A stretch of 64,000 nucleotides of DNA, taken from contig NZ_JQGC01000033.1 in the NCBI RefSeq assembly GCF_000743575.1, positions 124,001 to 188,000 of the forward strand. The letters run 5' to 3'. The number at the start of each line of letters is the position of its first letter. Positions within the stretch are counted from its first letter, which is position 1. Below the pieces are notes generated by a model, which made no database searches, was not told the origin of the DNA, and saw only the letters and a list, made by a program, of their open reading frames with translations. A program made the position numbers and the translations under genes. Source of the DNA: Devosia riboflavina. GTDB taxonomy: Bacteria > Pseudomonadota > Alphaproteobacteria > Rhizobiales > Devosiaceae. Of the stretch, positions 1 to 9,965 are shown one piece after another.

Positions 1-713
1 GCGAAGGAATTGGGCATGGTCTCGGAGAGATGCTCGTGCCGCTCGATCAGCGCGGTAAAATCCTCATCGCCGACGATCAGCATGGTGGGCGCCGTAACGG
101 CATCGACACGGCTCCAGGCGTCGGGCCGCGGCTCTTCCCGCGTCAGTGCCGGCTTGGCCAGCGCCTTGGCGTTCATGTCGAGAAACAGTTCGCGCGTGGA
201 GCCGCCGACGCGGCCGCTCTGGGCCCGCGGACCATCAAGCCATTCATGCGCCTGGACCTTGTTGAGAAGATCGAGATCGCCGCGCTCCCAGGCATCTTCC
301 TCGGCCATTTCGATGGCGCTTTCCTCCGCCGTCGCAGTCCAGGGCGCACCGGTGATGGAGGTGCCGATCAGCACGAGGCCAATGACCCGGCCGGGGTTCT
401 TCAAGGCAAAATCCACCGCCAGCCCGCCGCCCATGGAGCAGCCGACAAAGATGGCAGCATGAATATCGAAGGCGTCGAGAACCGCCTCGAGATCGTCGAG
501 ATGGCTGAAGGGTTCGTCGGCGCTGACCGCATCGCCATAGCCGCGCCGATCATAGGCGATCGCGTGCCAGCCATTGTCGGCAGCCAGCCGCATCTGGTCG
601 TGCCACATGCGATGGTCGCACACGCCTGCATGCAGGAACACCACCGGCAGGCCATCGCCCAGTTCGACGCCCGTCAGTGTCGCGCCATCGATATCAATAC
701 TGAATTCGTCCAT
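1..713 (-). CDS. Alpha/beta hydrolase, C-terminus cut by window edge
   Basis: The reading frame starts at 713 and is still open at base 1, so only the first 237 or so residues are seen. It has the alpha/beta hydrolase fold pattern: an HAG oxyanion-type loop near residues 28-30, a YDRRGYG strand-turn near 54-60 and the nucleophile elbow GCSMGG with Ser93. A late strand ending in GDEDF probably carries the catalytic Asp. The catalytic His would lie beyond the edge. No signal peptide is visible, so it is likely cytoplasmic. Its start overlaps the stop of the preceding small secreted protein by one base (TAATG), suggesting translational coupling. The substrate cannot be told from sequence. Confidence 0.88.
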   Translation of the reverse strand, partial: MDEFSIDIDGATLTGVELGDGLPVVFLHAGVCDHRMWHDQMRLAADNGWHAIAYDRRGYGDAVSADEPFSHLDDLEAVLDAFDIHAAIFVGCSMGGGLAVDFALKNPGRVIGLVLIGTSITGAPWTATAEESAIEMAEEDAWERGDLDLLNKVQAHEWLDGPRAQSGRVGGSTRELFLDMNAKALAKPALTREEPRPDAWSRVDAVTAPTMLIVGDEDFTALIERHEHLSETMPNSF

Positions 714-1045
714 TACCACGCGCAGATTTCCGTTTCGGTCGCGTCGCTCTTCCAGCAGGCCCGGTCTTTCTTGGCCCTGAAATAGGTTCCCGGCAGGGGC
801 ACGGCGCGTCCGCCCGCTTCATAGGTGGCGCTGACAAAGCCCTGCCCGTCTGCCTCGATCCACAGTTCGAAGGTCGGCTTGCCGGCCGCAGAAATGCGGA
901 AGCTGCCGGCCTCGTCGAGCCGCTGAAAGTCGCATCCATATTCGCCGTCGTCGGTGGTGAAGCAGCGCGCTTCCTTGGCCATCGCCGCCGGCATGACCAT
1001 CAGCATGGCCAGCAATGCGGCGAAACTGGCGCGCGCCAGCTTCAT
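713..1045 (-). CDS. Small secreted four-cysteine protein, copy 2 of a tandem pair
   Basis: A 110-residue protein with a clear Sec signal peptide (MKLARASFAALLAMLM... ending AMAKEA). The mature part has four cysteines arranged as ARC, GC, CW and IC near the C-terminus, as in its neighbour at 1042-1380, and shares with it a central F...G..F/V pattern and an LPG block. The two look like diverged tandem duplicates, each probably with two disulfides in the periplasm. Start and upstream stop overlap as ATGA, so the pair is co-translated. No family is recognised and no function is proposed. Confidence 0.72.
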   Translation of the reverse strand: MKLARASFAALLAMLMVMPAAMAKEARCFTTDDGEYGCDFQRLDEAGSFRISAAGKPTFELWIEADGQGFVSATYEAGGRAVPLPGTYFRAKKDRACWKSDATETEICAW

Positions 1046-1380
1046 TCGAACACCAGGGCGCAGAACTTGACCTCGTCCCGCTCCGCCTGCCAGCAGCCGG
1101 GTTCTTCCGCGAGCGGCGCGAACGTGCCCAGGTCGCCGGGAAGCTGTCCGGGCCTCGCGTCGGCCGCGATGAGATAGCCGAGCCCTTCATTTTCTTCGAC
1201 AAGAACAAATGCGAAGGTCTGGCCGTCGGGCAAGGCGAAGGTCAGTCCGCCGCCATCGGTCTCCACCTCGCACTCGAACTCGTCGTAGCCCGTCAACGAG
1301 CACTGACCCGATACGGCCAATGCCGGAGCCGCGAGGGCAAGGCTGGCTGCCAGCATCGCCCCCGTGATCATAATCTTCAT
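1042..1380 (-). CDS. Small secreted four-cysteine protein, copy 1 of a tandem pair
   Basis: A 112-residue protein beginning with a signal peptide (MKIMITGAMLAASLALAAPALA, cleavage probably after ALA). The mature domain has cysteines in GQC, FEC, GCW and FC contexts, with the same order and similar spacing as in the next gene downstream (713-1045). It is acidic and has no membrane segment after the signal. It shares an ATGA overlap with that gene, which in turn overlaps the hydrolase start, so the three are probably one transcript. No function is recognised; a small periplasmic disulfide-bonded domain is all that can be said. Confidence 0.7.
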   Translation of the reverse strand: MKIMITGAMLAASLALAAPALAVSGQCSLTGYDEFECEVETDGGGLTFALPDGQTFAFVLVEENEGLGYLIAADARPGQLPGDLGTFAPLAEEPGCWQAERDEVKFCALVFE

Positions 1381-1516
1381 GCATTCCCCCAGAACGCCAG
1401 ATAACCAAAGACCCTTGGGCCCTGGAAACCAAGCTTATGGCAGAAATCGCAGCAAACCCAATGTGTATTATTGCGCTTTGAAGACGATGGTAAAGGCCTG
1501 CTCTTGGGAAAGCGGC

Positions 1517-1894
1517 CTATTCGACGATACGGCCCGCCAGCAAGGGCGTCAGGGCCCGCTCGATATCCTGCTGGGAATAGGGTTTGACGATGACGGCATG
1601 GCTCTGCCATTCGGGTGGCAGACCGGCCCGGCCATACCCGGTTGCGAAAACCAGCGGCACGCCGCGCTCTTTCAAAATCTGCGCTACGGGAAACACAGTC
1701 GTGCCCCCGATATTGACGTCAAGGATGGCGACATCGACCGGCCCGAGCGTTTCCGCCACCGTAATGGCCTGATCGAGGCGCATCGCCTGCGCCACCACTT
1801 CGCATCCGAGATCGGCAAGCGCATCTTCGAGACCGAAGAGCACCAGCGTTTCATCCTCGACGACAAAGGCCCGGCTGCCGGCGAACTTGGCCAA
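1517..1894 (-). CDS. Single-domain response regulator (REC only), TTG start
   Basis: A stand-alone receiver domain of 125 residues: acidic pair E13/D14, phospho-acceptor D59 in the AILDVNIGG context, and conserved Lys104 in VIVKPY. There is no output domain, so it probably acts by phosphotransfer or protein contact. The frame is open further upstream to 2065, but that would overlap the preceding gene by about 100 bases and add a non-REC tail. A GGGAG sits six bases before a TTG at 1894, just ahead of the first beta strand, and this decides the start. It is the last gene of the minus-strand run that begins with the YeeE-type transporter; no partner kinase is adjacent. Confidence 0.75.
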   Translation of the reverse strand: MAKFAGSRAFVVEDETLVLFGLEDALADLGCEVVAQAMRLDQAITVAETLGPVDVAILDVNIGGTTVFPVAQILKERGVPLVFATGYGRAGLPPEWQSHAVIVKPYSQQDIERALTPLLAGRIVE

Positions 1895-1967
1895 GAACGA
1901 CTCCCACACGCAATCGACGGCCGACTCATCCGACCATCGCGAAACTAACTGGCAGGCGCTTTGGGGC

Positions 1968-2561
1968 TCAAGACCCCGGTCGCAAAGCGACGATAAATTC
2001 CGACGTGACTTCCAGCGCCCTATCCTCCCGCGGCGCCACACCTTGCGGCGGAACGTGAGCTGCAAGCCAGGCGTCGCGAGCGCGGATCAGTTCGGAAATC
2101 TCGCTCTCATAGGCGACGAAGATAGCCGTAAGCCAGCGATTGACCAGATAGGACGGCGACGGCATCTGCATGTCAAAGCGGCCGAGAAGGTCTATCGTCC
2201 GCTCCGCATCGGCCCAGTCGTCGCCCACCACCCACTGATTGACCGTGAACAGCCGCAACAGGCGTCCGTTCGCGTCGACACCTATGGCGATGAGATGGTG
2301 GATGGCGCCATTGGGCCCATCGGGCCGGAGAAAGCAATGGAAGTGCCCGTGCTCGGCAGTGCCTTCTTCGGCCGGATGGCAGTGATAGAACCACTGCGCA
2401 TTGCTGGCCGGGTCGAAGACGTCGCCGGGCGGATAATGTTCCCAGGCTTCGATATCGGAAACGCCGCGAAACGTGTCGCTGAGCACATTTAGGCCGCCCT
2501 TGGCGAGAATGGTCTCGCAAAAGGCGATCTCGTTGAGCGCATGTTCGCGGGCCGTGGACAT
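1968..2561 (-). CDS. Conserved hypothetical, DUF6969-like His-rich protein
   Basis: A 197-residue soluble protein without signal peptide. It has a HYPPGDVFD motif followed by an aromatic strand (WFYHCHP) and a His cluster HGHFHCFLR near residues 70-78, then IHHLIAIGVD. This pattern fits a family I recall as DUF6969; the assignment is from memory and moderately sure. The clustered His/Cys could bind a metal, which is inference. Its ATG overlaps the stop of the Cys/Pro-repeat gene by one base (TGATG), so it is translationally coupled behind the transporter and repeat protein. Confidence 0.75.
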   Translation of the reverse strand: MSTAREHALNEIAFCETILAKGGLNVLSDTFRGVSDIEAWEHYPPGDVFDPASNAQWFYHCHPAEEGTAEHGHFHCFLRPDGPNGAIHHLIAIGVDANGRLLRLFTVNQWVVGDDWADAERTIDLLGRFDMQMPSPSYLVNRWLTAIFVAYESEISELIRARDAWLAAHVPPQGVAPREDRALEVTSEFIVALRPGS

Positions 2562-2950
2562 CAGGCGCCGTCCACCACGAGGTCAGGGGCCTCCTGCCCC
2601 GCGGGCTTCGCCAGCGGTGGCGCGGGCGGAGCGGCCTTGGCCGGTGCCGCTTCGACCGGGCGCTGTGCCGGAGGCGGCGGTGGCGCGGCCTTTTGTGCCG
2701 GTGGCGGCGGCGGAGCCGCCTTGGCCGGTGCAGCAGCGGCGCATGGCGTAACAGGCGCTCCCGCAGCACAGGGCGCGACGGCCCCCGCAGCGCAGGGTGC
2801 AGAACCAGCCGCGCAAGGTGCCGAACCCGATGCAGCCGTGGCCTGCTCCGTCGGACGCGGCGGCACCGGATTGGTCACATGATCATAGGCGATGGCAGCA
2901 GTGGTGACGGCGAGCGCGGCACCGAAGAGCAGAGTGTTGCGTGCGCTCAT
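2561..2950 (-). CDS. Membrane-anchored Cys/Pro/Ala-repeat protein
   Basis: A 129-residue protein with one N-terminal hydrophobic segment (about residues 6-22), likely a signal anchor, and the rest low complexity. Residues about 45-70 contain four cysteines in APC(AAG) type repeats; the remainder is Pro/Ala/Lys-rich with a repeated APPPPPAQ unit. It overlaps the YeeE-type transporter stop by four bases (ATGA) and the DUF6969-like start by one base. The strict coupling and intact frame suggest a real protein despite the composition. Periodic exposed cysteines beside a sulfur-type transporter and near a rhodanese are suggestive of sulfur handling, but this is inference. Confidence 0.65.
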   Translation of the reverse strand: MSARNTLLFGAALAVTTAAIAYDHVTNPVPPRPTEQATAASGSAPCAAGSAPCAAGAVAPCAAGAPVTPCAAAAPAKAAPPPPPAQKAAPPPPPAQRPVEAAPAKAAPPAPPLAKPAGQEAPDLVVDGA

Positions 2951-4161
2951 TTCCTGGCGAACCCATCAAGACCGAAGAAGGGACGCAGCCAGACGCCCAC
3001 GAAGGAACCGACAAAGGCGGCAGTGAACCACAGCCAGCCATGGAGGCTCCCCGTGGCAATGCCGGAGAACAGCGCCCCGATATTGCAGCCAAAGGAGAGG
3101 CGCGCGCCATAGCCCATAAGAAGGCCACCAATGATGGCCGCTAGCAACGAGCCGAGCGGCAAAGCCGCCTTCGGCGCGAATTTGCCGGCGATTGCCGCAG
3201 CCAAAGCCGCGCCGAGCACGAGGCCAAAGTCCATCACCGAAACGGTGTCGGCCAAGACGCTGGAATTCAGCGCCTGGGCCTGGGCTGGCCAGGTCCAGAA
3301 CTCCCAGCTCGCAACCGGAATGCCAACCGCCGAAGCGATCTTGGCGCCCCAGAGGCCAAAGCCATAGGTGATCGACCAGGGGTGGCCCGCGAGCAGCAGC
3401 GTCGCGATATTGAGAAGGGCAAGCACCAGCCCTGCCCCGACCAGCGGCCACGGGCCATAGAGAATCCAGCTCCAACCCTGCCGCGCCGGAGCCGGTTCAG
3501 GTTCGATATTGCCGTGCACGCGCTTTTCGATCACCGCGGTGATCAGCGCCACGATGGCGAGCCCGGCAATGGTCGCCGCGATGGCAAAACCGACGCCCAG
3601 TTCAGCGCCCAGGCTGATGGCCGGCAGCGCCGGCTGCAGCAGCCAGAACGGCAGATGCGCCGTGCCGATGACGGCGCCGATAATGAAGAAAACCAGCGTG
3701 ACCAGCATGCGTGCCGAACCGCCGCCGACGGTAAACAGCGTGCCCGAACCGCAGCCGCCGCCCAGTTGCATGCCGAGCCCGAAAATGGCCGCGCCGAGCA
3801 GCACGGAAACCCCGACCGGCGCCATGGCGCCCACCATAGCCTGACCACCGATATTGCCGGCAGCGACCAGCGGGATCATTGCCAGTGCCGCAACGCCGAT
3901 CGTCAGCATCTGCGCCCGCATGCCGCGGCCGCGCCTCTCGACCACCATGCGCTTCCAGCCGCCAGTAAAACCGAACGAGCCGTGGTAAAGCGCCACGCCC
4001 AGAGCGCCGCCGATCAGAAACAGCGTGCCCTGGCGCAGATCGACCTGCCAGGTGATGAAAACAAAGCCGGCCAGCAACATGGCGGCAGCAACAAGAAGCG
4101 GCGCCCTATCCACCACGGCGGGCGGCAGGAATTTTGGCGCTGGTGCGGAAATATCGCTCAT
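2947..4161 (-). CDS. YeeE/YedE-family sulfur-compound transporter
   Basis: A 404-residue polytopic membrane protein with about ten hydrophobic segments. It carries the two cysteine motifs typical of the YeeE/YedE (TsuA-like) family, LGGGCGSGT near one third of the length and SFGCNIGAL near the end, which in the family conduct thiosulfate or another sulfur donor across the inner membrane. The ATG at 4161 (MSDISAP...) is preferred to a TTG three codons upstream because a GAGA-type Shine-Dalgarno lies just before it. Next upstream is a periplasmic rhodanese, separated by about 200 bases with a palindromic repeat. The substrate is inferred from family knowledge only. Confidence 0.88.
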   Translation of the reverse strand: MSDISAPAPKFLPPAVVDRAPLLVAAAMLLAGFVFITWQVDLRQGTLFLIGGALGVALYHGSFGFTGGWKRMVVERRGRGMRAQMLTIGVAALAMIPLVAAGNIGGQAMVGAMAPVGVSVLLGAAIFGLGMQLGGGCGSGTLFTVGGGSARMLVTLVFFIIGAVIGTAHLPFWLLQPALPAISLGAELGVGFAIAATIAGLAIVALITAVIEKRVHGNIEPEPAPARQGWSWILYGPWPLVGAGLVLALLNIATLLLAGHPWSITYGFGLWGAKIASAVGIPVASWEFWTWPAQAQALNSSVLADTVSVMDFGLVLGAALAAAIAGKFAPKAALPLGSLLAAIIGGLLMGYGARLSFGCNIGALFSGIATGSLHGWLWFTAAFVGSFVGVWLRPFFGLDGFARK

Positions 4162-4258
4162 GATTCTCAAAATGCAGAAGTTCTAAAAGGTTTGGATGCT
4201 GCAGCCTTGCGGCGCAACATCCAATCTTCATCTCTATCGCTTCAGCCTCTCCCCGCGC

Positions 4259-4341
4259 GTCACCCTCGGGCTTGACCCGAGGGCTCTACACTTATGAAGG
4301 CCGGTGAAGTGAAGTCCCCTCGGGTCAAGCCCGAGGGTGAC
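4259..4341. repeat. Palindromic repeat with perfect 25-bp arms
   Basis: Two perfectly inverted 25-bp arms (4259-4283 and 4317-4341) are separated by 33 bases. Each arm is itself a hairpin, CCCTCGGG-N5-CCCGAGGG. The element sits between the rhodanese stop and the transporter start, a typical place for a dispersed intergenic palindromic repeat; it could also act as a transcription terminator or mRNA-stabilising structure. Confidence 0.8.
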
Positions 4342-4364
4342 GACCGAGGCGTGAGGCCGCGATC

Positions 4365-5270
4365 TTACTGGATCGGGCGAGCCGGATCGGCAGCCCATTC
4401 GGCCATCGAGCCATCATACATGGCGGTATTCTTGTTGCCGCCCACTTCATGCAGGGCAAACCAGGCGATCGAAGCCCAGTGGCCGGTATTGCAGAAGACG
4501 ATGTTCTTTTCGCTTTCGGCCAGGCCTGCACCCTTGGCGAGAGCAGCGATGGTTTCGGGCAGCGCGAAGCTGGCATATTCGGCGCTGTAGAAATTCGAGT
4601 GCGGGATGTTCACGGCGCCGGGAATGGTGCCTTCGATGCGCACGACCGGGCTCTTGGACTGACCAAGGAACTGCTCTTCCGGACGGCCATCGACGAGCTT
4701 AGTGCCGGCGGCAAGAGCAGCTTCCACGTCGGGCGTCGTCGCGCGCAGTTCCGGACGGACATTGACGGGGAACTCGGCCGCAGCCGGCACAGCCGCCTCG
4801 GCAACGCGCTCGCCGCCGACAGCGTCATACTGGCGCCAGCCGCCGTCGAGGATCGAAACGGCGTCATGGCCGAGATATTTGAAGGTCCAGTAGACGCGGG
4901 TCGCGCCACCAAATTCGGAGGAATCGGTACCCCACGGCACGATGACGACATGGTCGTCGGCATCGACGCCAAGGCTGCCGATGAGCGCCGCAATCTGCTC
5001 GGTCGGCGGGATCTGCCCCGGCACGCCATCGACCTCGGTGCGCCAACCAGCGCTCGCATAGGGCGCGACAGCGGCATTGGCGATGAACGGCAAATCGCCC
5101 AGGTCGGTCTCGTCGATCTTGTCACGGATATCGATGATCGCGACGTTCTCATCAGCAGCATGCGCCTTGAGCCATTCGGCGGTCACGAGCGGCGTGACAT
5201 CAGAAGCAAAGGCAAAAACGGGAGCCGCAACAACAAAAGCAGCAGCGGCGGCAAACGATGCAAAACGCAT
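4365..5270 (-). CDS. Exported two-domain rhodanese (sulfurtransferase)
   Basis: A 301-residue protein with a signal peptide (cleavage near FAFA-SD) followed by two rhodanese domains. The N-terminal domain (about 28-145, with IIDIRDK and the ILDGGW ending) is non-catalytic; the C-terminal domain (about 160-300) has VDGRPEEQF and the active loop CNTGHWAS with Cys260. Rhodaneses of this type move sulfane sulfur from thiosulfate or a related donor to a thiol acceptor, here in the periplasm. The start has a GAGGA five bases upstream. It precedes the YeeE-type transporter on the same strand, a sensible functional pairing for sulfur uptake. Exact donor and acceptor are unknown. Confidence 0.92.
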   Translation of the reverse strand: MRFASFAAAAAFVVAAPVFAFASDVTPLVTAEWLKAHAADENVAIIDIRDKIDETDLGDLPFIANAAVAPYASAGWRTEVDGVPGQIPPTEQIAALIGSLGVDADDHVVIVPWGTDSSEFGGATRVYWTFKYLGHDAVSILDGGWRQYDAVGGERVAEAAVPAAAEFPVNVRPELRATTPDVEAALAAGTKLVDGRPEEQFLGQSKSPVVRIEGTIPGAVNIPHSNFYSAEYASFALPETIAALAKGAGLAESEKNIVFCNTGHWASIAWFALHEVGGNKNTAMYDGSMAEWAADPARPIQ

Positions 5271-5423
5271 GGCAATCCTCTAAAATGAATTGGAGGAAAT
5301 CTATACGGGGCCGGTAGAGAAATCGAAGCGCAGGGGTCCAAAAGTCGCCGCGACGAGGCAAAAGTGCTCTCTGCGACACCCGCCTTTGAGAACGTTATTC
5401 CAAGGGCACGCTGCACACCGCAG

Positions 5424-5454
5424 AAACAAGAAGGGCGCGGTCTGCACCGCGCCC
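5424..5454 (-). terminator. Intrinsic terminator after ettA
   Basis: A perfect 9-bp GC stem (5433-5441 with 5446-5454, loop CTGC) lies eight bases after the ettA stop. On the minus strand it is followed by a pyrimidine-rich CTTCTTGTTTC tract. Confidence 0.75.
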
Positions 5455-5462
5455 ATAAAAGC

Positions 5463-7118
<1,656 letters not shown>

Positions 7119-7266
7119 GCGGGGTGATCCTCAGATGAGAAATTTGCGCCGTATTTAGGGGATAGGCCTCTCCTAGGCAACCGCAGACCGAACTGGCCGG
7201 TTGCTTCTGCCTGCAATCCCGCCGCACACATGCGCCCAGCCTCGCAAACGGAGAATGCGCCGAACC

Positions 7267-8616
7267 ATGAACCGTCCGACGATTGCCTTTGTGGCTGCCC
7301 TTGTCACTGCCCTGCCTGTGGCAGCCCAGGACAGCCCGCCACCCGCCGTGAGCCATTTCACGCTCGATAATGGCCTCGAACTCGTGGTGATTCCCGATCG
7401 GCGCGCGCCGGTGGTGACGCATATGGTGTGGTACCACACCGGTGGCGCCGATGATCCCAATGGACAATCGGGTGTCGCCCATTTCCTCGAACACCTGATG
7501 TTCAAGGGCACGGCAAAATATCCCGCCGGCACGCTCGAAAGCGCGGTCAACGAGCTTGGCGGCCAGCTCAACGCCTTCACCACGGCCGATATCACGGTCT
7601 ATTTCGAGACGGTGCCGCCCGACGCTCTCGGCCAGATGATGGATATCGAAGCCGATCGCATGCATAACCTCGTCCTGCCCGAAGAGGTGATCGATGCCGA
7701 GCGCTCCGTGGTGCTCGATGAGCGCCGGCAACGCGTCGAATCGCAACCCGGGTCGATCCTGGCCGAGCAGGTGTCGGCGACGCTCTTCCAGAACCACCCC
7801 TATCGTATTCCGGTGATCGGCTGGGCGCACGAGATCGAAGCGCTCGATCGCGAAGACGCGCTGTCCTTTTATGGCCAACACTATGCGCCCAACAATGCCC
7901 TGGTCGTGGTTGCCGGAGACGTAGACGCCGAGGTCGTCCGTCAGATGGCCGAAGACACCTATGGCAATGTCGGGCGTGGGCCCGAACTACCCCCGAGGGC
8001 ACGCCCGGAGGAGCCACCCGCGCAGGCCAGCCGCACCGTTACGCTGCGCGACGCCCGTGTGTCGCTGCCGAGCTTTACGCGCAACTGGGTCGTGCCAAGC
8101 TATCGCCAGGCCGAAACCGGCGAAGCCGAAGCGCTCGACGTGCTTTCTGCAATCCTGAGCGATGGCGCGCAGAGCCGGCTCTATCAGGCCCTGGTGGTCG
8201 AGGCCGGCATCGCGGCGCAAGCCCGCACCAGCTATGACGGAGGCGCATTCGATTACGGCCGCTTCGTGCTCTACAGCGCCCCGCGCCCCGGCACGACGCT
8301 CGAGGCGCTTGAAGCCGCCATCGACACCGAGGTCGACGACATCATCACCAATGGCATTTCCGAAACCGAGCTCAATCGGGTCAAGACCCGCTTCATCCGC
8401 AGCACGATTTTCGCGCAGGACGATCAAGTCAGCATGGCCCAGACCTATGGGCTCTGGCTGACCACCGATCGGTCCATCGCTGACGTCGCCGAATGGCCCG
8501 ACCGCATTCGCGCCGTCACAGCGGACGATGTCAAAGCCGTCGCCGCCAAATATCTGCGCCCGGCCACCGCGGTCACGGGCTATCTGCTTCCCCTCGCCGA
8601 GGAGAAAGCCCAATGA
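7267..8616 (+). CDS. Exported M16 zinc metalloprotease, catalytic subunit
   Basis: A 449-residue protein with a signal peptide (VAALVTALPVAAQ). It has the inverted zinc motif HFLEH (His72, Glu75, His76) and the distal ligand Glu152 about 76 residues later, as expected for pitrilysin/MPP-type M16 peptidases, then the second M16 domain. A GGAGA lies 12 bases before the ATG at 7267 but directly against an earlier ATG at 7255, so 7267 is preferred. The next gene overlaps by four bases and encodes the partner lacking the zinc site. The family degrades peptides in a clamshell formed by active and inactive halves; here it would act in the periplasm. Confidence 0.93.
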   Translation: MNRPTIAFVAALVTALPVAAQDSPPPAVSHFTLDNGLELVVIPDRRAPVVTHMVWYHTGGADDPNGQSGVAHFLEHLMFKGTAKYPAGTLESAVNELGGQLNAFTTADITVYFETVPPDALGQMMDIEADRMHNLVLPEEVIDAERSVVLDERRQRVESQPGSILAEQVSATLFQNHPYRIPVIGWAHEIEALDREDALSFYGQHYAPNNALVVVAGDVDAEVVRQMAEDTYGNVGRGPELPPRARPEEPPAQASRTVTLRDARVSLPSFTRNWVVPSYRQAETGEAEALDVLSAILSDGAQSRLYQALVVEAGIAAQARTSYDGGAFDYGRFVLYSAPRPGTTLEALEAAIDTEVDDIITNGISETELNRVKTRFIRSTIFAQDDQVSMAQTYGLWLTTDRSIADVAEWPDRIRAVTADDVKAVAAKYLRPATAVTGYLLPLAEEKAQ

Positions 8617-9953
8617 TCACAACCATTCGCCACGCCCTGCCCGCGCTTCTCGCCCCGCTGATGCTCCTCGGCTTTGCCCTGCCAAGCCATGCCGACGTCG
8701 CTTTCAAATCCATCACCTCGCCGGGCGGCATCACCGCCGGCATGGTGGAAGACTACACGGTGCCGATTGTCACCATCGCCTTCGCCTTCCAAGGCGGCGC
8801 GGCGCAAGATCCCGACGACAAGGTGGGCCTCGCCTCCCTCATGTCGTCGCTGCTTGACGAAGGCGCTGGCGATCTCGACAGCAATGCCTTCCAGACCAGG
8901 CTTGATGATGTCGGCCTCGAAATGGGCTTTTCGGCCAATTTCGATTCCTTCACCGGCTTTGCGCGCATGCTGGCCGATCAGCGCGACGACGCCACCGAAC
9001 TTCTGGCGCTCGCCGTCAACGAGCCGCGCTTTGACCAGTCAGCTATCGACCGCATGCGCGCCCAGGTCCTAGCCGGCCTTGCCTCGCGCTCCCAGGACCC
9101 CGGCTATGCCGCCGGCCGCATGTGGAACGAGGCCCTGTTCGGCACGCACCCCTATGCCCGCCCACAAGAGGGCACGGCGACGAGCCTGCCCGGGATCACG
9201 GCGGACGACCTCCGCCAGTTCCACAAGGCGCTCTTTGCCCGCGGCAACCTGAAAATCGGCATCGTCGGCGCGCTCGACGAAGAAGCCGCCGGCAAGATGA
9301 TCGACGCCATCTTTGGCGCCCTGCCGGCAGAGCCCCAACTATCCGAAATCCCGCCGGCCAAACTGAGCTTTGGGCAGAACGTGGCGGTGGACTATCCCCT
9401 GCCCCAAACCTCGATCAACCTTGCCTATCCCGGCATCAGGGAAAGCGACCCCGACTTTTTCGCCGCCTATGTGATGAGTGAAATGCTGGCCGGCGATAGC
9501 CTGCTGTCCGAACTCAACCGCGAAGTGCGGGAAAAGCGCGGGCTGAGCTACGGGGTCTCCGGCGGTCTCGTCAATCTCGACCAGGCAGACGCCCTGACCA
9601 TCGGCACCTCGACCCGTCCGGATCAATCGGTCGAAGCCATCGAGGTCATCAAGGCAACGATCGCAACGATGACCGAAGACGGCCCCGACCCGGCCGCGCT
9701 CGAACGCACCAAACGCTACCTCGTCGGCGCCTACCCCATCAACCAATTGCGGTCCTCGGTGGCCATTGCCACCACCATGGTGGTGCAGCAATTGCTGGAT
9801 TTGCCCATCGACTATGTCGAAGAGCGCCAGAAGCAGATCGAGGCGGTGACGGGGGAAGACATCAAGCGCGTCGCCCAACGCATTTTCAGCACCGAGCCAA
9901 GTCTTTTGCAGGTTGGTCCCGGCGCGGAACAAGCCGAGGCAGCGACGCCCTAG
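8613..9953 (+). CDS. Exported M16 family protein, non-catalytic partner
   Basis: A 446-residue protein starting at an ATGA overlap with the catalytic subunit, with a signal peptide ending near SHA-DV. It has the M16 fold and the conserved C-terminal half (REVREKRGLSY), but where the HxxEH should be there is a GLASLMSSLL stretch without zinc ligands. Such pairs form heterodimers in bacteria, the second subunit contributing the conserved Arg/Tyr substrate-binding residues: the R-GLSY block is present here. Stop is 12 bases from the convergent oxidoreductase gene with no obvious terminator between. Confidence 0.92.
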   Translation: MITTIRHALPALLAPLMLLGFALPSHADVAFKSITSPGGITAGMVEDYTVPIVTIAFAFQGGAAQDPDDKVGLASLMSSLLDEGAGDLDSNAFQTRLDDVGLEMGFSANFDSFTGFARMLADQRDDATELLALAVNEPRFDQSAIDRMRAQVLAGLASRSQDPGYAAGRMWNEALFGTHPYARPQEGTATSLPGITADDLRQFHKALFARGNLKIGIVGALDEEAAGKMIDAIFGALPAEPQLSEIPPAKLSFGQNVAVDYPLPQTSINLAYPGIRESDPDFFAAYVMSEMLAGDSLLSELNREVREKRGLSYGVSGGLVNLDQADALTIGTSTRPDQSVEAIEVIKATIATMTEDGPDPAALERTKRYLVGAYPINQLRSSVAIATTMVVQQLLDLPIDYVEERQKQIEAVTGEDIKRVAQRIFSTEPSLLQVGPGAEQAEAATP

Positions 9954-9965
9954 GCGGGAAAAGCA

